NCBI GenBank assembly: GCA_963730305.1
Contig: CAVSRB010000008.1
Span: 332,839 to 396,838 of the forward strand
Origin: CAMYMQ01 sp963730305
GTDB lineage: Bacteria > Pseudomonadota > Alphaproteobacteria > Bin65
DNA: 64,000 nt
Direction: 5' to 3'
A program made the position numbers and the translations under genes. The notes under the pieces are model-generated. The model did not search any database. It was not told the origin of the DNA and worked only from the letters and a program-made list of their open reading frames with translations. Position 1 is the first letter of the stretch; each line of letters opens with the position of its first letter. Positions 42,303 to 50,815 of the stretch are shown piece by piece.

Positions 42303-43454
42303 TCAGACCCGGATCAGGTGATTGTCCCACGCCGGGCGGCCGGCGAGGTGGACCGGGATCTGCCGCTGTTCGCGCGTGGCCGCGTCGATCGTCCAGAGCC
42401 GGCCCCGGCCGTCGGAGGCGACGAACCGGCCCGGCTCGGGCGCCGGCGCCAGGCCGCAGGTATCGGCGATCCTGTAGGTGCCCCGGTGGCGGCCGCTGGC
42501 CGCCTCCCACACCGTGATCGCGCCGCCGCGCGGCGACGACGCGGCCACCAGGGTGCCGCCCGCGTCGAACTCGATCGCGCCGGTGTAGAGGCGCATCGCC
42601 CGGATCGGGGCGCGCGGTTCCTCGAACAGCCGCGCCTCGGCGCCGGTGCGCGCGCAGGTGCCGACCAGCGGCACCGTGTCGCCGCGCGGCCCCTCGTACT
42701 GCATCGAGAAGGCGACGGCGTTGTCCCGGTTCACCGACAGGTGCCGGATGCTGAGCATGTGCATCGACGTCGGCACCCCGACCTTGCGCAACAGGCGCCC
42801 GTCGGTCCGGTCGACGAAGGTGACCGACGGCGCCATGGTCGGGATGTTGAGCCCGACCCGCGGCGCGCTGGGATCGGTGGCGACGCCGCCGTTGGCGACC
42901 ACCAGGGTGCGGCCGTCGAACAGGAGCCGCGCCTCGTGCGGCCCGACGCCGTGGGTCGGCAGCTCGCCGACCCGCCGGAAGCCGTCGGCGGCGTCGTAGA
43001 CGCCGAGCACGCCGCGCCGCTTCTCGAAATCGTTCTCGGGCAGATAGAGCAGCCGGCCGTCGGCCGCGAACACGCCGTGGCCGTAATAGTGCCGGTCGTC
43101 GGGGCTGTGGAAAATGCGCACGACGGCGCGCTTGTGGAGGTCGATGACCGCCGCCCATCGGCCCGGCCGGCGCGCGACGAGCACCGCCAGCCGGCGGTTC
43201 GGGTGCAGGGCGAAGGCGTGGCCGCGCGCCGGGATCGGCAGGTCGAAACGGATCGCCCCGGCGGTGTCGAAGGCGGCGACCCGAAAGCCGTTGCCGCCGT
43301 CCGCGCGCGCGCCGAGATAGAGCGGGCCGGGCGCGCCAGTCGGCTCGAACGCCGGCTTGGCCGCCGCCTTGGCCGCCCGGGCCGGGCCGGCGAAGGCCGC
43401 CGACAGGCCGGTGCCGGCGAGCCCGGCCAGAACGGTTCTGCGGTCAGTCACCAT
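42303..43454 (-). CDS. DUF1513 domain-containing protein, exported beta-propeller
   Basis: The 383-residue protein starts MVTDRRTVLAGLAGTGLSA, a twin-arginine type signal, then AFAGPARA. The body (LYLGARADGGNGFRVAAFD, GRRPGRWAAVIDLHKRAVV, YGHGVFAADGRLLYLPENDF, HGVGPHEARLLFDGRTLVVA) is a repeat fold as in DUF1513/COG3490. This family is the fourth member of a conserved cluster of imelysin, di-haem oxidoreductase, imelysin-like and DUF1513 genes. It overlaps the upstream gene's stop by 11 bp. Its precise role in iron handling is unknown. Confidence 0.87.
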   Translation of the reverse strand: MVTDRRTVLAGLAGTGLSAAFAGPARAAKAAAKPAFEPTGAPGPLYLGARADGGNGFRVAAFDTAGAIRFDLPIPARGHAFALHPNRRLAVLVARRPGRWAAVIDLHKRAVVRIFHSPDDRHYYGHGVFAADGRLLYLPENDFEKRRGVLGVYDAADGFRRVGELPTHGVGPHEARLLFDGRTLVVANGGVATDPSAPRVGLNIPTMAPSVTFVDRTDGRLLRKVGVPTSMHMLSIRHLSVNRDNAVAFSMQYEGPRGDTVPLVGTCARTGAEARLFEEPRAPIRAMRLYTGAIEFDAGGTLVAASSPRGGAITVWEAASGRHRGTYRIADTCGLAPAPEPGRFVASDGRGRLWTIDAATREQRQIPVHLAGRPAWDNHLIRV

Positions 43455-44572
43455 CGAGCGCATTGAACCCCACCGTGAGATCGAGCGTCTTGGCCAGGCT
43501 GGTGGCGACGATCTGCTTGAGCGCGCGCGCCTGGAGCGTGAGCTTCTCGACGTTGTGCCGCTGCTTGGGATCGGTGACCGCGGCGGCGAGCGGCCCCTTG
43601 ATGCTGCGGGCGGTCTGCGAGCGTGATCCGGAAGGCGCGGCGCAGCAGCGCGTCGAGCTTGGCGTCGCCGGCGGCCCTGGTCAGCGTGCCGAGGCCGGTG
43701 CCGGCATCGCCGACATAGAGCGCCTGCAGCGCCTCCAGGTTGACGATGATGTTGCGCAGCGCGCGGCCGCTGCGCCGCGATTCGACCAGCCGCGGCCGCG
43801 CCTTGGCGACCGTCTCGCCGACCACCGGCTTGAGCTTGATGTCGGCGATCAGGTCGAGGCCGCCATACAGGCTCTTGAAGAAGGCCAGCGTCGCGTCCTT
43901 GTGGGTCGTGTAATAGGGGTTCTTCGGCCCCGGCTTGGCGACCGTCTTGGCGAAGTCGATGGCGCCGCCGGTCCATTCGCGCACGATCGCCTGCGCCATC
44001 GCCTCGATGCCGGCGGCGATGCCTTTGAGCAGCAGGCACCGCTTGTGAGCGGCCGTCCCCGGCTTCGTCAGCCGCTCGCCGCCCTCGAACAGCAGATACT
44101 CGACCGCCGGCAGGCCCTGGGCCGCGATGCTGACCGAGCGCATCTTGTCCGGCGGAATCGGCTTGCCGGCCTCGAGCAGGGCGTCGACCGCCGGGCCGAC
44201 CTTGCCGCGCGCCTGGGGCCAGAAGTAGAGGCGGAAGGAGCGCATGAACAGCTCGACCGGGCCGAAGCCGATATGCTGCACCCCCATCCAGGCGTCCAGC
44301 GCGGTGTTGTAGGCCTGGCGCGCACCGGCCAGCGCGGCGGGCGACGGCCGGTCGCACAGCGCGCCGACCGCGGCGACCAGCTTGGCGCTCTCGGCTTCGA
44401 GCTTGCGGTAGCGGGGCAGGACGTGGTCGCGCACCAGCGCCTGGTTGACCGACCCGTAGAGCTTCTCGGTGATCGCAGCGCGCGCGGGCGCGGCCGCGGT
44501 TGCGGCGGCGATCGCGATGGCCACGGCGACGGCGCCGAGGCGCCAGGCGGCGAAGCGGACGTTGAACATCAC
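43444..44572 (-). CDS. Imelysin family protein (COG3489 type), frameshifted (+1)
   Basis: This is a predicted periplasmic imelysin-like protein with signal peptide (AVAVAIAIAAATAAAPARA) and the helical imelysin fold (YNTALDAWMGVQHIGFGPVE, FWPQARGKVGPAVDALLEAG, GLPAVEYLLFEGG). At the position of the GxHxxE motif of true imelysins it has GLPAVE, without the His, as usual for this second subgroup. The last about 60 residues are out of frame; removing one base near 43618 gives FRITLQTARSIKGPLAAAV and a C-terminus ending NALDGD. The repaired length is about 375 residues. Confidence 0.88.
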
Positions 44573-44579
44573 CCGACCC

Positions 44580-46083
44580 TCATAGCGAATCCAGGAAGGC
44601 GATCAAGGCCGCCCTCTGGTCGCGGCTCATCTTGACCACCTTCTGCTTGGCGGCCTCGGCCTCGCCGCCGTGCCACAGGATCGCCTCGAGCAGGTTGCGG
44701 GCGCGGCCGTCGTGCAGGAAGAAGGTGTGGCCGCTGACCACCTTGGTCAGGCCGATGCCCCACAGCGGCGCGGTCCGCCATTCGCGCCCGGTGGCGACGC
44801 CCTCCGGCCGGTGGTCGGCCAGCCCCTCGCCCATGTCGTGCAGCAGCAGGTCGGTATAGGGCCAGATGAGCTGGAACGCCTGCTCCGGCCGCTTCGGGTC
44901 GCGCCGGGTGACGAACTTGGGCCGGTGGCAGGCGGCGCAGCCGCTCTTGTAGAACAGCGCCTTGCCGCGCAGCACCTGGGGATCGGCGATCTTGCGCCGC
45001 GCCGGCACCGCCAGGTTGCGGGCGTAGAACACCACGCGGTCGAGCAGCTGGTCGGGGATCTCGATCGTGTTCTTGGCCGACGGCCCGCCGTTCGGCGCCG
45101 TCCGGCACGCCTTCTGCGCCGCGGTGCAGTCGCCGCCCGGCGCGGGCATCATGCGCGAGGCGATGCCGATGTCGCCGGCAAAGGCCGAGATGGTCTGCTG
45201 GTAGATGGTCGGCACGCCGGCCTTCCAGCCGAACCGGCCGAGCATCACCTTGTCGTGCTCGACGCTCCACACCCAGTTGGGCCGGCCCGAGATGCCGTCA
45301 TGGTCGCGGTCGTCGGGGTCGGCGTTGGCGAGGATGTCCGCCGCGGGGATCGTCTCGAGCAGCCCCATGCCGATCATCGGCGGGGCGACCCGCGGCGACA
45401 GCATCGCCTGGGGATGGAGCGGGCCGTAATGGAGGTCCTTGATGCTGTAGGTCGGCTTGCGCAGGTGCACCACCGTGCCGTCCGCGAGCGTGACCGGAAG
45501 GTCCTTGTAGTCGATGTGCATCCGGCCTTCGGCCAGATGGCCCTGGATCGAGAAGTTCTGGAGCTGGGTGCCGTAGGTCGGCTCGGGGATGACCGACAGG
45601 CGGTGCGACGCGAGCGCCTGCCTCTGCGCTTGCGGTCTGCGGCGGAATGCTCAGCCGCAGGAACATCGACACGGCGGCCTCGCCCTTGGCGGGGGGATGG
45701 CCGCGGCCGTCCTTGAGGTGGCAGTGCTGGCACGAACGCGCATTGTATAGCGGTCCGAGCCCGTCCGACGCCGTGGTCGACGACGGCGCCGAGACCCAGA
45801 TCTTGCGGAACACGGCATCGCCGACCTTGAAGTCGAGCTCGCGTTCGAACGACATGTTGGCCGACGACTGGGAAAAGGCGTTGGGATTGACGTCCTTGAA
45901 GCTGGTCGCCGCGCCGCCCGGCCGCCGCTCGTAGGGTTCCGGCTTGGAGAAGTCGGTGGTCGGCCGGGTGACCGCGGCGATGCGGGCCCGCTGGGACGCG
46001 CGGTCCGACGCGGCCGCGAGAATGAGCGCGGACGACGTCAACGCGATGACGGGAATCAATGAACCGATACTGATCTTGCGCAC
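44580..46083 (-). CDS. Di-haem oxidoreductase family protein (COG3488), frameshifted (+1)
   Basis: This exported c-type cytochrome has a signal peptide (ISIGSLIPVIALTSSALIL) and two haem-binding CxxCH sites, NARSCQHCHLKDGRG and YKSGCAACHRPKF. The C-terminal part (HDMGEGLADHRPEGVATGR, HTFFLHDGRARNLLEAILWH) is diagnostic for the thiol-oxidoreductase-like DUF1111/COG3488 family. The frame changes near 45633; dropping one base joins LRLSIPPQT to QAQRQALASHRLSVIPEP. The repaired length is about 500 residues. It lies between two imelysin-type genes and probably takes part in periplasmic iron redox chemistry, which is inference from context. Confidence 0.9.
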
Positions 46084-46170
46084 CTTGTCACCTGCCTGGA
46101 GGTCGAGGATCCGATGGGGTCGACCGGCCGGCCCGGTCGGGACCCACCGTTCGGCGCACCCTGCCTGCGG

Positions 46171-47440
46171 TCACTTGAACACGGCCTCGGGCTTGTCGAG
46201 GCTGTCCGAACCCTCGAACTGGATCGGCTTGATGCCGAGGGCCTGGACGACCTTCTCGATCGACTTGGTCTGCGCGGTCAGCGCATCGATCGCGGCTTGG
46301 ACCACGGCATTGCCGGCCGTGTTGCCCTTGCCGATCATCTGGTCGTAGGCCTCGACCGTCTCGCCCCGCTTCTTGAGCGACCGTCATCTTGGCCATCGTG
46401 TGTCTCAGGCTGGCCAGCATCGCCTTGTCGGCCGCCGGCGCCTTGGCGCGCACCAGCGACGACAGCGACGGTCCGGCGACCTTGCGGCCGTCGATGCGCG
46501 TGTAGCTGCCCGTGTAGACGTTCACGATGCCCAGGGCGTCGTAATAGTGCGAGTTGTAGGTGTTGTCGGAGAAGCAGTCGTGCTCCTCCTCCGGGTCGTG
46601 GAGCATGAGGCCGAGCTTCATCCGCTGGCCGGCCATCTCGCCATAGGACAGGCTGCCCATGCCGGTCAGGATCATGGCGATGCCCTTGTCGGGATTCTTC
46701 GTCACCGCCGCGCGGGCCTTGCCGCCGGGCGCCCACTGGGCGGTCATCCACGCGAGGTCGTCGATCAGCAGCTCGGTCGCGACGCGCAGGTAGGTGGCGC
46801 GGCGGTCGCAGTTGCCGTGGGTGCACTGGGACATGCTGTAGTCGGTCCACGGCCGGTTGCCGGCGCCCGGCCCGGTGCCGTTCAGGTCCTGGCCCCACAA
46901 CAGGAACTCGATCGCGTGGTAGCCGGTCGCGACGTTGGCCTCGACCTTGCCGGCCTCTTGCAGCGTGTTCTGCAACAGCGACTTGGTGATCTTGGAGACG
47001 TCGACCACCTTGCCGCCCAGCTTGATCGACTTGTGGCCGATCACGTCGGCGGTGAACAGCGGGTTCTCCTTCGACGCCTTGCCGTAGGAGGGATCGACAT
47101 AGTCGATCAGCCCCTCGTCCAGAGGCCAGGAATTCACCCGCCCCTCCCAATCGTCGACGATCGAGTTGCCGAACCGGTAGGCCTCGGTCTGCATGTAGGG
47201 GACGCGCGATGCGATCCACGCCTGACGCGCCGACTTCAGGGTCGCCGGGCTCGGCTTGGCGATCAGCGCCTTGACGGCGGCGCCGAGCTTGCGGGCCAGG
47301 ATCAGCGAATCCTCGTAGCCGGCATGGGCGATGTCGGCGTAGGTCGTAAGGATAGCCGCCTTCTGGTCGGCCGCCCGGGCGGCGCCCGGCGCGGTCGTGG
47401 CGGCCAGAACCAATGCGACGGTCGCGATCCACTTCTTCAT
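46171..47440 (-). CDS. Imelysin family protein (IrpA-like), frameshifted (+1)
   Basis: The product is a periplasmic imelysin-type protein of about 422 residues (repaired). It starts MKKWIATVALVLAATTAPGA with a GAGAGGG site upstream and has the GxHxxE motif as GYHAIEFLLWGQD. Other family parts are WPLDEGLIDYVDPSYG, GKARAAVTKNPDKGIAMILT, MKLGLMLHDPEEEHDCFSDN and YTGSYTRIDGRK. Near 46378 one extra base breaks the frame; the corrected C-terminus reads LKKRGETVEAYDQMIGKGN and ends EAVFK. It is the first gene of the imelysin locus and probably binds iron or iron complexes. Confidence 0.9.
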
Positions 47441-47759
47441 TGCAGCACACCCTCTCGTTGTCATGTTCGTCGCGCGGCCGGGGCCAGGCGGCGCGGCGCC
47501 GGGCCACCCCAGGCTCCCCGCGAGCCCGCTGCGCCGGCGCACGGACCGCGCGGCGCGGCACCCATCCCAGCTGTCCCTTCCACTCATGAGGCATTCATGA
47601 TATTAATAATGAGTTGCATTAGCGATATTGGGCCGCTCGCGGATTGTCAAGCGTTGTCGTCGACGCGGCGCTGACCGAAATCAATTCCATCGCAGAAGCT
47701 TCGGCCTTTTCATCAATTGCGAATAAGAGTTTCTTTCAGGACAGGCGGCTGTCGGGGCT
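47441..47759. other. Divergent regulatory spacer between imelysin locus and pncB
   Basis: The 319-bp spacer contains no gene. Its left half holds the likely imelysin promoter region and a possible Fur-type site. Its right half (47600-47740) is AT-richer than the genome average and may carry the pncB promoter. Confidence 0.5.
47594..47620. promoter_or_regulatory. Possible Fur-type iron box
   Basis: TTCATGATATTAATAATGAG, and the following TTGCATT, resemble the AT-rich, ATGATAAT-like pattern of Fur sites. It lies about 155 bp upstream of the imelysin start. Iron regulation is typical for this gene cluster. The match is only approximate. Confidence 0.35.
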
Positions 47760-49235
47760 ATGGAGATCAGGCGATCGTCCGGCTGTGCTACAGTCGCCGG
47801 AGCCGCTGATTTCGCCGCCAACGGCACGGCGTCCCCGTCCGATCGAACAGCCCGACCCGTGACCGCGACCTCAGATCCAAGCCACGCGGCGGCGCCGCCG
47901 CCAGGCGCCGGCCTGCTGCTGACCGACCTCTATCAGCTCAACATGCTCCAGGCGTATCACGACGCCGGCATGACCGCGGTCGCGGTGTTCGAGTTCTTCG
48001 TCCGCAAGCTGCCCGCCACGCGCAACTTCCTGGTCGCCGCCGGGCTCGAACAGGTCGTCGCCTTCCTCGCGGACGCGCGCTTCGCCGGCGACGAACTCGC
48101 TTGGCTGCGAGGGAGCGGGCGCTTCTCCGACGCCTTCCTCGCCACGCTGGAGGCCTTCCGCTTCACCGGCGACGTCGACGCCATGCCCGAAGGCACCCCG
48201 TTCTTCGCCGACGAGCCGATCCTGCGGGTCGCCGCACCGCTGCCCGAGGCGCAGCTGGTCGAGACCCGCATCATCAACCTGCTGCACTTCCAGACCGTGA
48301 TCGCGTCCAAGGCCGCGCGCATGCGGCTCGCGGCGCCGGACGCCCAGCTCATCGACTTCGGACTGCGCCGGGCGCACGGCGCCGAGGCCGGCCTGCTGGC
48401 CGCCCGCGCCGCCTATCTCGCCGGCTTCGACGGCACGGCGACCGTGCCGGCGAATGCGGCCTTCGGCGTGCCGATCTTCGGCACGATGGCCCATTCCTTC
48501 GTCCAGGCCCATGACGACGAGACCCGGGCGTTCCTCGATTTCGCCCGCGCCCGGCCGGAGGGATTGGTGCTGCTGATCGACACCTACGACACCGAGGCGG
48601 GCGCCCGGAAGGTGGTCGAGATCGCCCCGACCCTGCGCGCGGAAGGCATCGTCATCCGCGGCGTCCGGCTCGACAGCGGCGACCTCGCCGTTCACGCCCG
48701 GGCGGTGCGCGACATCCTCGACGACGGCGGGCTCGGCGGCGTCCGCATCGTCGCCAGCGGCGGCATCGACGAATACGCGCTCGACCGACTCACCGCCGAC
48801 GGCGCACCGATCGACAGCTACGGCGTCGGCACCAGCCTGACCACGGCGAGCGACGCCCCCGCGCTCGATTGCGCCTACAAGCTGCAGGAATATGCCGGCA
48901 CCCCGAAGCGCAAGCGGTCCGAGGGCAAGGCGACATGGCCGGGACGCAAGCAGGTGTTCCGCCGCCGCGATCCGGACGGCGCCATGACCGGCGACACCAT
49001 TGCCCTGGCGGACGACCCGCAACCCGGCGCGGCGCTGCTGCAACCGGTCATGCGCGGCGGCCGGCGGGTCGGCGCGCAGGTTCCGCTGGAAGCGTCTCGT
49101 GATTACGCGTTGGCGCAGATGGCGGCGCTACCGCCCGCGCTGAGGGAAGTCGTGCCGGCGCCGACGCCTTACCCGGTGGCTATCGCGCCGGGCCTCCGGG
49201 CGCTGGCCGACCAATTGGACCGGGAACGCCGCTAG
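47760..49235 (+). CDS. pncB: Nicotinate phosphoribosyltransferase
   Basis: NAPRTase makes nicotinate mononucleotide in NAD salvage. The protein of up to 491 residues has LLLTDLYQLNMLQAYHDAGM, FEFFVRKLPATRNFLVAAGL, IDFGLRRAHGAEAGLLAARA, FGTMAHSFVQAHDDE, LLIDTYDT and RGVRLDSGDLAVHAR, all typical. The first about 45 residues are low complexity and may not be translated; a GTG at 47859 (VTATSDPSHAA) is an alternative start. It converges with the MetE-like gene. Confidence 0.93.
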   Translation: MEIRRSSGCATVAGAADFAANGTASPSDRTARPVTATSDPSHAAAPPPGAGLLLTDLYQLNMLQAYHDAGMTAVAVFEFFVRKLPATRNFLVAAGLEQVVAFLADARFAGDELAWLRGSGRFSDAFLATLEAFRFTGDVDAMPEGTPFFADEPILRVAAPLPEAQLVETRIINLLHFQTVIASKAARMRLAAPDAQLIDFGLRRAHGAEAGLLAARAAYLAGFDGTATVPANAAFGVPIFGTMAHSFVQAHDDETRAFLDFARARPEGLVLLIDTYDTEAGARKVVEIAPTLRAEGIVIRGVRLDSGDLAVHARAVRDILDDGGLGGVRIVASGGIDEYALDRLTADGAPIDSYGVGTSLTTASDAPALDCAYKLQEYAGTPKRKRSEGKATWPGRKQVFRRRDPDGAMTGDTIALADDPQPGAALLQPVMRGGRRVGAQVPLEASRDYALAQMAALPPALREVVPAPTPYPVAIAPGLRALADQLDRERR

Positions 49236-49245
49236 ACCGGCGCGC

Positions 49246-49290
49246 GGTCAGCCCCAGACCGATCAGCCCCAGACCGATCAGCCCCAGACC
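49246..49290. repeat. Three 15-bp tandem repeats at the MetE-like stop codon
   Basis: GATCAGCCCCAGACC is present twice exactly (49261, 49276), with a third copy differing by one base (49246). The stop codon of the MetE-like gene lies in the right-hand unit, so the repeat duplicates the 3' end of that gene into the intergenic space. Confidence 0.85.
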
Positions 49291-50400
49291 TGGCGGGCGA
49301 CCTCGACCATGTTGGCCAGCTTGCGCGCCTCGTCGTCGAGGGTGAGCCGCGCCGTCTTGAAGCCGCTGGCGAAGCCGCATTGGGGGCACAGCGCGAGCTG
49401 GTCCAGGTCGGCGTAGTGCGCGGCCTCTTCGATCCGCTTCTTCAAGAGATCGGGGTCCTCGACCTCTTTGGTCTTGGTGCTGACCAGGCCGAGCGCGATA
49501 CGCAGATGCGGCGGGGCGAAGCGCAGCGGGGCGAAGTCGCCGGCCCGCTCGGTATCGTATTCGAGGAACAGGCCGTCGACATCGAGCCGGTTGAACATGC
49601 GTTCGGCGATCGGCTCGTAGCCGCCGCTGGCGATGCCCGCACCGACGTTGCCCCGGCACATGTGGACACAGACCGACACTCCGGTCGGCCGGCCGCGCAC
49701 GGCGTCGTTGAGCGCGTCGATGTAGAGGTCGACCAGCGCCTCGACGTCCTCGCCGCGCGCCCGGATCAGCGCCTGGTTCTCCGGGTCGCACAGGATCGGC
49801 AGGGCGACGTCGTCGAACTGGACGTAGGTGCAGCCGAGCTCGGCCAGGGCGGCGATCTCTTCCCGGTAGATGGCGGAGACGTCGGCCATGTATGCGCGCA
49901 CGTCGGGATAGACGGTGCGGTCGACCGCGACGTCGCCGCGGAAGAAATGCATCACCGACGGCGCCGGCAAAGTGACCTTGGGGGTGCGCGCGGTGTGCTC
50001 CTTGAGGAAGGCGAACTCGTCGGTGGCGATGCCGCTGCGGCGCCTGAGCTTGCCGACCACGCGCGGCACCGGCGCGGTCTTCTGGGTCTTGCCGCTGTCG
50101 AGCTTGAAGTCGAAGCTCGACTCCTCCCACTGCCTCGGCAAAGCCGTCGACGTTGAGGAAGAAGCCGTTGCGCCAGGACGAACGGCGGAATTCGCCGTCG
50201 GTGATGCTTTGGAGCCCGACCCGTTCCTGCATCGCGATCGCCTCGCGGATGCAGGTGTCCTCGACCACGCGCAGCGCCTCGGGGCCGAGCGTGCCGGCCA
50301 GGTGCCGCTCGCGCGCCTCGATCAGCGGCGGCGGGCGGAGCAGGCTGCCGACGTGATCGGCACGAAAGGGTGGTCCGTCGCCCATATGCCCGTCGCCCAC
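49278..50400 (-). CDS. Cobalamin-independent methionine synthase-like (MetE C-terminal domain) protein, frameshifted (+1)
   Basis: This is a stand-alone MetE catalytic domain protein (COG0620/UROD-like fold) of about 373 residues after repair. The opening GPPFRADHVGSLLRPPPLIE is typical. One base near 50133 must be removed to join NVDGFAEQWEESSFDFKLDS. The zinc-site residues are in VCVHMCRGN and CPQCGFASG. The start is a GTG at 50400 with GGGGAGG 7 nt before. Proteins of this form act as methyl- or thiol-transferases, including epoxyalkane:coenzyme M transferase relatives; the location behind a flavin hydroxylase suggests a catabolic step rather than methionine synthesis. Confidence 0.87.
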
Positions 50401-50419
50401 GTGTCCGCCTCCCCGATGC

Positions 50420-50815
50420 CTAGGCCAGCTCGAAGTCGCCGTTCATGCAGCGGACGGTGAGCGAGATCGATCCCTCGTTGAGCTGCCAGCCGCGCACCTG
50501 GTTGCGCCGCAGCCCGGCCTTGTGGAACGGTTCGGACGCGGCCAGCGCTTCCGCCTCGGCCAGCGACCCGGCGCGGACGATCGCCATGCCGTCGCCGCCC
50601 CAGTTGCCGTGCTCGTCCCGGAAGGGGCCGCTGGCGAACAGCACGCCGCGCGCCTCGAGATCGGACAGCCACTCCAGGTGGTCCTTGAGCGTCGCCCCCA
50701 TCGCCGCGATCGGGTCGTCCATCGGCGCCGGCGGCGTCATGAAGATCGCGTAATACTGCTTGCGCAGGAGCTTCTGGCGCAGCGCGCCGATCGGGGTGTC
50801 GCCGGCCGCGCTCAT
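50420..50815 (-). CDS. YCII-related (YciI-like) domain protein
   Basis: The 131-residue protein has a ferredoxin-like YCII domain: QYYAIFMTPPAPMDD, LKDHLEWLSDLEARGVLFAS, GPFRDEHGNWGGDGMAIV and AEALAASEPFHKAGLRRNQ. YciI-type proteins have a conserved His/Asp pair (here DHLEWL) and include dehydrochlorinase-like and lyase-like enzymes. Its ATG overlaps the stop of the flavin hydroxylase (ATGA), so the two are coupled. A role in the same pathway is likely but the reaction is unknown. Confidence 0.85.
   Translation of the reverse strand: MSAAGDTPIGALRQKLLRKQYYAIFMTPPAPMDDPIAAMGATLKDHLEWLSDLEARGVLFASGPFRDEHGNWGGDGMAIVRAGSLAEAEALAASEPFHKAGLRRNQVRGWQLNEGSISLTVRCMNGDFELA

Noticed and set aside
47760..47858. 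The first 33 codons of pncB as certain coding sequence
   Set aside because: They are low complexity and not family-like. The GTG at 47859 is an equally good start, so the longer form is reported with this reservation only.
49246..49290. CRISPR-like array
   Set aside because: The three units are directly adjacent with no spacers, and no cas genes are seen.
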